From: Glandiceps talaboti
Lineage: Eukaryota; Hemichordata; Enteropneusta; Spengelidae
Length of the DNA stretch: 52,500 bases
Assembly: GCF_964340395.1 (NCBI RefSeq)
Contig: NC_135551.1
Coordinates: forward strand, 30,968,955 to 31,021,454
Reading direction: 5' to 3'
Below are positions 37,013-45,058 of this stretch, piece after piece. The notes under the pieces are model-generated. The model was not told the origin of the DNA and did not search any database. It was given only the letters and a program-made list of their open reading frames with translations. Within the stretch, counting starts at the first letter, position 1; each line of letters opens with the position of its first letter. The position numbers and the translations under genes were made by a program.

Positions 37013-37784
37013 TGGTAGTGGTAGTAGTAGTAGTAGTAGTGGTAGTAGTAGTGGTGGTAGTAGTAGTGGTAGTAGTAGTAGTAGTAGTAGTGGTGGTAGT
37101 AGTAGTGGTGGTAGTGGTAGTAGTAGTAGTAGTAGTGGTAGTGGTAGTAGTAGTAGTAGTAGTAGTAGTAGCAGCAGCAGCAGTAGTAGTAGAACTAGGG
37201 TTAGTAGTGACATGATATAAACTGGGTATAAATCCAGAGAAAAAAGTAGGTAAAAAAATTATTAAACAACTTCCTATTGGTTTATATATCATCTTCAATG
37301 AATAACAAAAGTGTGACAGGTATGTAAGGGTATGAAATATGGACTAGGGCAAGACCAAAGAGAGTATTAAACCTGGCGCTCAGCCCAAAACAGACCAAGT
37401 GCATAAAGTATAATCTGTAATGTATGTTGTGTGAGGGCGCCCTTCATACATAAATTGGTCAACCCCTTTGAGGGCAGAGTGATATTATGACATATCTTAC
37501 TGTCTATACAGTATTAGAACAGTGCTATATATACTTTGCCAAATTTCTTACTTTTCTTGACACCAAGTAAATAGTATCGTATATTACATTGTTTATGTGC
37601 TGTGGATCATAATTCTGCTTCTACGTTTTATTTTTTAGGTGGAGCATTCATACGGAAATCAGAGTTACCTACATTGCAGCTTGGACGTCATACATATGCT
37701 GTGTTATTATTACTTGTTAAGTTAAACAGACTACAAATGGAAAGAAAGAACCAGTGTGGAGAGATAGTTCATTATATATGCTAG
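26527..37784 (+). CDS. SKA3: spindle and kinetochore-associated protein 3 (SKA3), 13 coding exons
   Basis: Coding exons: 26527-26703, 29849-30008, 30734-30845, 31276-31479, 32480-32677, 33211-33323, 33804-33926, 34335-34448, 35257-35373, 35780-35961, 36204-36406, 36763-36890, 37639-37784. Together 1977 nt, 658 residues; all GT-AG and in frame. SKA3 joins SKA1 and SKA2 in the complex coupling kinetochores to microtubules in mitosis. Residues 1-112 are the helical assembly region and include FLQKYGYQ, like human [16 protein letters not shown] matches human TPKLEHFGIS. SPxPPVFxTPG matches human [21 protein letters not shown] aligns with the human TPTPPEVT segment, a CDK1 target region for Ndc80 binding. 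Human SKA3 is 412 residues; the excess here is exon duplication plus a C-terminal domain. Exon 11 has a second donor at 36395, but 36406 fits the next phase. Confidence 0.92.
27041..28750. repeat. two-length (54/45 bp) minisatellite with higher-order structure
   Basis: Thirty-four head-to-tail units fill 1710 bp of SKA3 intron 1. The long unit A (54 bp) contains tattacaaatgtagtatag; the short unit B (45 bp) has tcaggtatag instead; the rest (aattattgttatgaaccatg and gccataat) is shared. I read the order as BAABABAAAABAABABBAAB followed by ABBAABABAAABAB. The six-unit block AABABB occurs twice in a row, with the same internal att/gtt variants. Confidence 0.95.
28895..29095. repeat. ~57-bp tandem repeat (about 4 copies)
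   Basis: Units contain agtggtggacagcccc, accagtatagtgt and aatggtcagggac, with the first copies partial. Located in SKA3 intron 1. Confidence 0.85.
30080..30665. repeat. ~31-bp minisatellite (about 19 copies)
   Basis: Units read gagagttgacagttgtgtgt followed by acatacagtta, with shorter and diverged members. It fills most of SKA3 intron 2, ending about 70 bp before exon 3. Confidence 0.93.
30897..31131. repeat. (GTAT)n followed by (CTGT)n microsatellite
   Basis: About 46 TATG tetramers followed by about nine CTGT tetramers in SKA3 intron 3. It begins 51 bp after the exon 3 donor. Predicted peptides over it (Met-Tyr-Val-Cys repeats) are artefacts. Confidence 0.98.
31505..31720. repeat. compound GATA/GGCT/CA microsatellite
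   Basis: GATA and GGAT runs, then CATG, then a CA run ending at 31720, in SKA3 intron 4. Confidence 0.95.
32226..32370. repeat. (CTGT)n/(CTGC)n then (GT)n microsatellite
   Basis: CTGT tetramers with CTGC interruptions followed by a GT run, in SKA3 intron 4, ending about 110 bp before exon 5. Confidence 0.97.
32847..32925. mobile_element. short TIR element, same family as at 8.3 kb
   Basis: The left end agactgtaagatac (32847) is repeated inverted at the right end, gtcttacagact (32914-32925). The left terminus matches the 8348 arm for at least 14 bases. Lies in SKA3 intron 5. Non-coding. Confidence 0.55.
33347..33456. repeat. (CTGT)n microsatellite
   Basis: GTTT then CTGT tetramers in SKA3 intron 6, starting 24 bp after the exon 6 donor. 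Confidence 0.97.
33804..35373 (+). repeat. triplicated SKA3 exon (exons 7, 8, 9)
   Basis: Exons 7 (33804-33926), 8 (34335-34448) and 9 (35257-35373) encode 41, 38 and 39 codons. All are phase 1-1, and each contains the core DSPxPPVFxTPG followed by a basic or hydrophobic stretch ([27 protein letters not shown]). Human SKA3 has one such motif (SPLVPTFCTPG). These copies are more diverged than the exon 4/5 pair, so this amplification is older. Each copy supplies a TPG (Thr-Pro) site that a proline-directed mitotic kinase could phosphorylate. Confidence 0.9.
34066..34157 (-). mobile_element. partial SINE copy
   Basis: The stretch from agtgttagtgcaggaggaaa to ctgaatgaaactttctta matches, in order, the central part of the SINE at 46625-46906 (agtgttaatgcaggaggaaa to ctgaacgacactcttctta). 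Neither the tRNA-like head nor the tail is present. Located in SKA3 intron 7. Confidence 0.75.
36937..37192. repeat. (GTA)n / (GTG) trinucleotide repeat
   Basis: About 255 bp of AGT units interrupted by GGT, ending with four GCA units, in SKA3 intron 12, beginning 47 bp after the exon 12 donor. It yields long poly-Val, poly-Thr and poly-Leu frames that are not genes. Confidence 0.98.
37370..37512. mobile_element. diverged member of the 8.3-kb TIR element family
   Basis: Contains gtgtgagggcgccc (about 37425), as in the 8.3-kb element. Its right end (atgacatatcttactgtct) is the inverted form of the gactgtaagatacgtcat terminus. The left end is not clear. Located in SKA3 intron 12. Confidence 0.45.
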
Positions 37785-37821
37785 TTCACTAATTTCAAGA
37801 AAATGCACTCTCAGTTATTAC

Positions 37822-37863
<42 letters not shown>

Positions 37864-39817
37864 TTTCAATATCACCAAATTCCAGAGCAATGTTCTGTTC
37901 AGTAGTACTGAATGGCTAAAGCACACCATAGGCTTTGGTGAACAAATAAGTCTACAGTTTTGTTTTGAAACAATCCAGGTTGGAGGCTTGGCGAATCAGT
38001 CTATATTTCTAGTCCAAAGGGGCATTGCTTGTAAGAGAGACACCATAGGAATTGACTTAATCCATCTAACCAATACACTGACTTCAAGATTCAAATATAT
38101 ATACATTGCGAAATCAAAATAAGGCATTTCAAAAGTGCATTATGATTTGATAATTTTAACACTGCCAACTACTGATTGAATTGATTTCAATCTAATAGTG
38201 CAAGATATATTTACCAGATTAGTAATTGATGTATAGATTACTAGGGTTGGTGAAAACTATTGTATATACAATATACCTTATAACCTTTCATAGCCATAGA
38301 GATGTCAGTTCACTCATTTCACTGAAGTGAAAAATGTGTGCTGGGGATGATGAATACCATTGCATATACCTTACAATATTGTGTAGTGTTTAAAACAAAA
38401 GTGAAATAGAACATATTTTGTAGATATAGAGAAGTGAAAAATGTGTGCTAGGGATGGTGATCGGGATGCCTACATTTGTATTTTGTAGAGTTTCAAACAA
38501 TGGGAAATACAAACTTTGTTTTGTAAACATAAACAAGTCAGTTCAATCATTTAGATAAAGTGAACACTTTGTACTGAGGATGATGAAAACCACTGTATAC
38601 AGCTTACATTTGGAGTGTTTGATAACTAACATGAAATACAACTATTTTTTAGGCATCCATAGACAAGTCAGTTCAGTCTCTCTATCACAGAGGGATTGTA
38701 GTTAGTTCAGTCTCTCTATCACAGGGACTGTATTTCACTTCAATGATATCACCAAAGTCAAATATGTGTACACAGTTTAGTACAGTGGATATGAATGAGA
38801 TGTACACATACCGGTAATGGATAAATAATAAGTGAATAGACCTAAGAATGTATCCATTGTCAAAATACTACAATGTTCATATTACAAGATGTTGTCAAAT
38901 TGATAAATCAATATGTGTACGAGACTAGATATTTTATGTGTATGTGTGTGTGTGTACATGAATGTATAAAATAATAAATCTGTGAAAACATAGACCCTCC
39001 ACCAAGGGGTCTATGGTGAAAAGAAGTTGTTGATGGAATTTCAGCATTTATTGTGTATGTGTGTACATAAATATGATCAGCACATGTGTCCTTATGGACA
39101 TGTGAACGTAATGAGGGGTCATAAGTGCCTGGAAGTTTGTATTGCCCAACTATGTGTATAAAGTTAGTCTCAGATTCAGAATCAGATTCACCTTGGAGGA
39201 CAATATGAGACTAGTCTCATATTGAGCCTTAGATTCAGCCTCATATACTGAAAATCATGAGGACACCCAACAAAAGCCGTCAAACGACAATCTGTTGACA
39301 AAGACTGAAGTGTGCAGTCAAAAATTTCAGGTACAATTTTCAAGTTTGTGTTTGGAACAAAAGTTCAATTTTATAATATGATCTACCAACACATGAATTT
39401 TCATTTGAAGAATTGAATACATAGTTTTACAATTCTAAAATAATAAAATTTGCTTTATTTCCTCAATAATTAAAACACTGCATTACAAATCCTTGTAATC
39501 TATTTGTTATTTTTGAAAAACTTTACTGATTATTTCATGGTGTCATTGTCAGTTCTCGGAAAAAGTCTTGCAAAAAGTTACATTTTGGAAAATTGCAACT
39601 TTCAATAAAAAGTGGTTGGTAACTATAGCACTACTGGCAGCTAGAATATTGATAGTGGCTTGATCACCAATAAGGCAACCTCTATAATGATGTTGTCATG
39701 GCAACCATTATGTTAACATTGTTTTAGTAGCCATAATGATGTTGTCCTGGTAAATGAGAGGCAGACACTTCATCATTTCAGTCAAAAATGTAGTGAAAAA
39801 GACTTGCATATGAATAG
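37785..39817. other. convergent intergenic region SKA3 / PDSS2
   Basis: Both genes end here, so it holds the two 3' UTRs. It contains an (AATC)n run at 37825-37861 and a diverged tandem repeat of about 115-140 bp, roughly four copies, between 38240 and 38690 (shared words gtgaaaaatgtgtgct and ggggatgatga). No coding exon seen. Poly-A signals were not assigned. Confidence 0.6.
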
Positions 39818-42800
39818 CTATGATTTGACAGTGATAGCACGTATGATATTTTGTAAAGCACCCCTAGCATCACTAACAGGAAATGACTGTATAGCCTGTA
39901 ATGCTTTCTCTCCATACTTGTCACACATTGATTTGGCTTGTTCCAACACACCACTTGATAAAATGTCAGTATAAAGCTGTGGGAAAAATAAACACAATTT
40001 ACAATTAGCTTATTTCTAATTTAAAATCAAGATGAATGTAAGTATATCTGCCAGTGTGTGTGTGTGTGTGTGTGTGTGTTGTGTGTGTGTGTGTGTGTGT
40101 GTGTGCGCAATAACTTCAGGTATTAGACTGCCCCAGTATGGGCATTTGTACAAGAAGAGTGGATGGTAATGTGCAGTATGTGAGGACGTCAGAAAATATC
40201 CCAACCATACATGCTATTATCAGCAAGTACCATTACCAGTCACCCTTTTTAGGAAGTCAGAATCATGCATGACCTATGACCCACTTTCCCTGTGTGACCT
40301 ATGTCACATTTTCGCTGTGTTACTTATGACCCATTGCTCAAACCAATGCCCCTACCTTTGGCAGGCTATAAAATCTGTTAGAGAATCTATATAGAGTTAC
40401 TTTAGTAACTTTGCTAGTGTCGGTAAAAAAGACAAGTTTCAAGAAAATACACATACCGCTTTGAAATCAATTTTGTCATCTTTGCAATACTGGTGTGTGA
40501 TGTCTTTACTGCCCAGGTGTTGTAAATATAAAATAACTGGTACTGAATTGAGATTTAGGGGTGCACTAGGAGAATGTGAACTATCTGTAAATGGTGAGAG
40601 ATCTGTAGATAGCTGGTAAGGGTATATAAGAAAAAAACAGGTCAATAACTGCACAAAACAAACACATGTCAAAGTGGCACAAGTGAAATTATATAATATT
40701 CTTTTTAAAGTCAAGTAGCCTAACAAATATTTAGTACAGAAAACCCCCATTATTATACCATAGACAAGCCAGATTCAACAAAAAATATTGAATATATACT
40801 ATGGTGATTCTATGTCATGACAATACATGTCTACGTCATTGGTTCTGCTGTGTTCGAAATATGAGTCAAAATGCTCAGAATTGCTAATACTTTCCCCGAT
40901 TTTTGTAAAAATATTACTGGCGATGGTATGATTATATTATTCCCCAATATTTTTCTTTATTCATCTGGAAAATACTCATCGACCTAAGGGTTGTCACTAT
41001 ACTCATCTATCGACTTGTAGTGTCACTAGCCCCTTAGGTCACTTGCATTTACCTTGGCTGAGCAAAGAAAGAAAAATATTGGGGAATAATATCTAATTGT
41101 AGTAAAAGAATATCTATGGTATTGTCTGCCTTTACTGGCATTAAAAATCATTGGTTGTTGTTAGTACAGTTGAAGGGATAAATGATAATGGGGGTTTCTA
41201 AAGTTTTAGTATATGTACATGTATACTATGTCTTTGAATTGTTTACACTGTGCACCAGAGGTATATGACTGACAGATCATCCATTGTGGGTGTGGTCTAA
41301 TCTAAATACCTTATATGCAGCAAATAACTATGACCCTTAAAACACATATATCAGCGTAATCCCCTTTTGTATTGCTTAAATTGTGTACAAACAAATAGCT
41401 CCCTCGTAGAAGGAAATCAAACACCGATCAACTACTTGCAGCTAATGAGTGGAATCTCATATACCATGTAAGTCAAAAAAATTTATGATGAATATTTTAA
41501 TTAAAGTAATTATTAAATAGTGAGGTTGCTCAGTCCAAGGATAGTAAATATTTGTCTTCTAATATCTATAGATATTGTGACAGAAACTCACCTGTTGACA
41601 TAATGACATAAATTTACCATATTCAAATGCCAATTGTTGCATATCAGAATTATGATTGGCTAGGTGTAAAGCTGCTTGACAACTCTTGGCTATCAGACTA
41701 CCAGCTGATAAAAACACCAACTCTACCCAGTCTGTTAGTTTCATATTGTTGTCAAGTGTGTTACATTGGTGTACTGAATATCCTGTGAATTCTGCCTCCA
41801 TGATGTCTCTAATAGCACTGGATACCAACTCAACAACCTGGTCGATGAGAATTACGGATAAATTATGTCAGCAACACATGATGTAAAGGTAGCAAACATT
41901 ATTGGTGTCACTAATACTAGTAAAGATAACACACATACAATGTCTCTCCAACCTACTGACAGAATGTGTGCATCTTTGGGTATTAATTTACTATTTTGTG
42001 ATTGGAAGAAATTTATTGATAGTGTTTGACCAACATGAATTTTTATTTGAATATGATGTAATTGGTGTATTGGTAACAGACAAATTTGGTATTGACGCAA
42101 CAGACATATAGTGTCTTGGTTAGAGATATAATTCATGTCTTGGTTACAGACATAATTGGTGCAACGGTAACAGACAGCTAGATAGGGCTAACAGACACAA
42201 TTGGTGTATTGGTAACAGACACATAGTGCATTGTTAGAGACATAAATGGTGTATTAGTAACAGACATAACTGACAGGGTAACAGACATAATTGGTGTAGT
42301 TATAATTGCATACCTTTGTATTATGAAGTTGTGCAAGGCCAGTGGATGCATTTGCTAAAAGGAAATCACCACTTAGAACTGCCATTTTGTTACCAAATTC
42401 CATGTCTTTCGCTGGTCCATCTGATGGCTGTAGATCTTTTAGATTGACCACACCTTTGTGTACTAGGTATGCAGTATGGATCATTTCTGTTATCTCTGCC
42501 AAGGCTCTCTGACTGAATGTATAAGAGATAATTGAAAACATAACTCACCATGTGGCACAACATACAATGGCATCACACCATATATGAAGTCTTATGTATA
42601 CCTTAGTTCCCCACATATGGGTACATCTATATATGTGGTTGTGCCTGGAGATCACAGTAAAATTGCATATTTTCAGCAGAAATTTAACACAGACATACTA
42701 ACTCAAGTCTGCAAGCAATTTTAGTTTCTACAATGTTGGCACTTCTGTAATTTTCAATCAAAATGGATGTCATTTTGCCAAATTTAATTACATCATAAAA

Positions 42801-43105
42801 TAAAGTGGCAGACATGCATCTTGTGCATTAAAATTGCAAAATCTCCATGCTAAGTAGAATCTATGATGATTTTATAACACAATTTTGAAATCTGACCTTA
42901 AAGTTCAAAGTCAAGGTCAAATTCCATACAGTATTCTCAACAAAAATTTCAACCCAGAGAACATTGGTGTATAGATACCTGAATATTAAGTCTTCATATA
43001 TTTGTTGTTTCTAATTTATTGCAAATAGTAAACTTTAGCAACAAATTGTCTATCATTCGTTAAAAGTGCAAAGTATGGAAAAACCTGACCCCTACATGGT
43101 AGAGC

Positions 43106-43146
<41 letters not shown>

Positions 43147-44603
43147 TGACAGAACCCATTCTACTGACAGTATTTACCTTGAATAGATACCACTGACAAT
43201 GCTTTGTTGTTCTCTATTGTCTAAAACTGTTGATGTTGTAGGCCCAGCAGCTTTGGATACCAGTAACACTATCAATCCACGGGTTTGCATTGTGTTTCTA
43301 CCATCATACACAAATGTCCTGTTGAATGACAATTTTGAAATGTTATATGTGGACTTACTCTAATGCCATCAACTGGTATTATATGTACATGTATATATCA
43401 ATAGGGGGTAACATGAGGTTGTTACTTGTGTTACTTGACAGTACAAGTTGTAATTGTCACAGACAACACTTTTGAATTTCTGCATATGTTTTTTGTTGGA
43501 GAGACCATGTCTTTTGTTATGCCAGAAAAATACTTGTGACCAAAGGGTTTTATCATTGAGTTAAAGCCCCTTATATAAGTAACTCTTATTTCCAAAAACA
43601 AAAACTAAGGGAATGATATCTAATTAAACCTTGCTCTAGACATAAAAAAAATATATAACACTACTATGATGATAATTTTGAGTTTAGTCTTTCAAGGTAT
43701 GTCATATTTTGACCCACTTTGACTATCATACGGATACTATAATATAAAATCATATATGAAGACAACATGACACTGTTACACTAAAAGTAATGGAATCAAC
43801 AATGGAGGTAGGAAGGACTTGTGTTCCTATACCTCCATGAATCAACTAAATGATGTAACACTCACTCTCAGACCACAGTCTCACAATATATCCATCCTCT
43901 GACAGATTTCACTCTATACCTTGTGATTTAAATTTGTCTATCTCATTTGTCAAAATCAAGCACATCACTAATATAATGAATTGAAGGAGACTGTTCTGGT
44001 ATCATTTTCACATCACTGACATATGCAAATTTCATATTTAGCCATACATGACCTCACGGGTCTATTTTAGCCAACATCTAATCATCATATTGTGTTCTCG
44101 TACCTTGCTGTTTTTAAGAGAGGGTGGTTGGTTCCAACGAGTTTTCTGACTTGGATAGCAACATTGGATAACTCATCACTTAGCAGACAGCGTAGACTCA
44201 TAAAAGACGTGGGATATCCCACCAATTTCTCAGCCTCTGACACGGCTTGCTGCCACGCATTTCGTTCAGAGGAACCGAAACCAAGAAAACTGATTCCTCG
44301 CAGGGGGTAAAAGTTTGTCGAAATGGACGACTTTCCCAACAGTCCACGATTTCTTGGTGATACTGTGTAAGATCTGTGAGTTGTATGTGCATTGCAACCT
44401 AGTAGAGCTGACAGAACTTCACAGTGATTCGTGAAATATCGAGAATTTTGCCTACATTCAGTGTTGTAGGGTTGAACTTGAAGAACAGGTGAACTTGTCT
44501 CTGGTCTCTCAAATGCGATAGAAGCTAACGTTCTGTAAGGTGACATATGAACTTGTCTCAAGTGGCAAATCTTGAATCTAAACGCTCTGACAACCTTTTC
44601 CAT
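39818..44603 (-). CDS. PDSS2: decaprenyl-diphosphate synthase subunit 2 (PDSS2), six exons
   Basis: Exons on the complement: 44104-44603, 43178-43318, 42314-42512, 41592-41837, 40457-40612, 39818-39976. These sum to 1401 nt, 466 residues, all GT-AG with matching phases. PDSS2 pairs with PDSS1 in mitochondria to make the polyprenyl tail of ubiquinone. Diagnostic stretches shared with human PDSS2 include [64 protein letters not shown] and LIAKSCQAA. The catalytic DDxxD motifs of PDSS1-type synthases are absent, as expected for this regulatory subunit. The first ~110 residues are Arg/Ser-rich and unlike the human leader; a mitochondrial targeting sequence is likely. Human PDSS2 is 399 residues, so the N-terminus here is long. 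Confidence 0.96.
40052..40106. repeat. (GT)n microsatellite
   Basis: GT run with one interruption in the last PDSS2 intron, about 76 bp upstream (in plus coordinates beyond) of exon 6's acceptor. Confidence 0.95.
40935..41091. mobile_element. MITE with ~23-bp TIRs and TA duplication
   Basis: The left end (ttattccccaatatttttct from 40937) is exactly inverted at the right end (to 41089). A second inverted pair (gacctaaggg near 40981 and ccccttaggtc near 41031) lies inside. TA flanks both ends, consistent with a Tc1/mariner-type target, although the TA sits in TATA-rich sequence. About 153 bp, non-coding, in PDSS2 intron 4. A diverged relative may lie at about 43525-43640, which repeats the ctaaggg-type core and the gggaatgatatctaatt end. 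Confidence 0.75.
42050..42310. repeat. degenerate 30-40-bp repeat
   Basis: Words such as aattggtgtattggtaacag and gacataattggtg recur about seven times in PDSS2 intron 3, directly beside exon 3. Confidence 0.8.
43110..43142. repeat. (CA)n microsatellite
   Basis: About 16 CA units in PDSS2 intron 2, about 36 bp from the end of exon 2. Confidence 0.95.
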
Positions 44604-45058
44604 GGTGTAGCTTATTATATTCCCATTCCCTGTCTGGTAAAGAAAATCGACACCGACTCCGTGGTGTAGACAACACGCTGGCTACTGTGCGGTCATCCAA
44701 AATGATTACAACATTTCAGGCTCGTACGCAAACATCTCAAATACGACCACGTTCAAGTGTGACGCGCAATCACCAAAGAATGAAAATCGCCCATATTATA
44801 ATTCTACTGAAGTTTACATTTACTTTAGCAAACAGAGAGTATCGTTTCAGGCTCTTAGGCGGCCTTTCAATAGCGAGAATGAGTTGGAAATGTTTATGCA
44901 GTGTGGAGTCTGGAGGAAGTGACGTAAAATTAGGGATACCCTCAACTTTTATTGTCAAAGCGAGGGCGATGAGCTGAGATGACCATCAGGTGCTTTTGAA
45001 CTGTCTGTCGTCTCTGATGGTGTGTCATCATACAGTACTATTCGTATAAGTGGTCCCA
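44604..45058. promoter_or_regulatory. head-to-head PDSS2/MLYCD intergenic region
   Basis: Only 455 bp separate the PDSS2 start codon (minus strand) from the proposed MLYCD start codon (plus strand). The region is richer in CpG than its surroundings (cgacaccgactccg, acgaccacgttc, gacgcgcaatc). No TATA box was seen, so a bidirectional CpG-type promoter is plausible. A 96-codon frame at 44687-44977 lacks any known domain and is probably untranslated. Confidence 0.5.

Noticed and set aside
36861-37298. Poly-Thr / poly-Val / poly-Leu open frames
   Set aside because: Translation of the (GTA)n trinucleotide repeat in an SKA3 intron; the minus frame also spans the exon 12 donor.
44687-44977. 96-codon frame as an alternative MLYCD first exon
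   Set aside because: Its basic N-terminus looks like a transit peptide, but I found no donor in the phase needed by exon 2; the 45059-45088 exon fits better.
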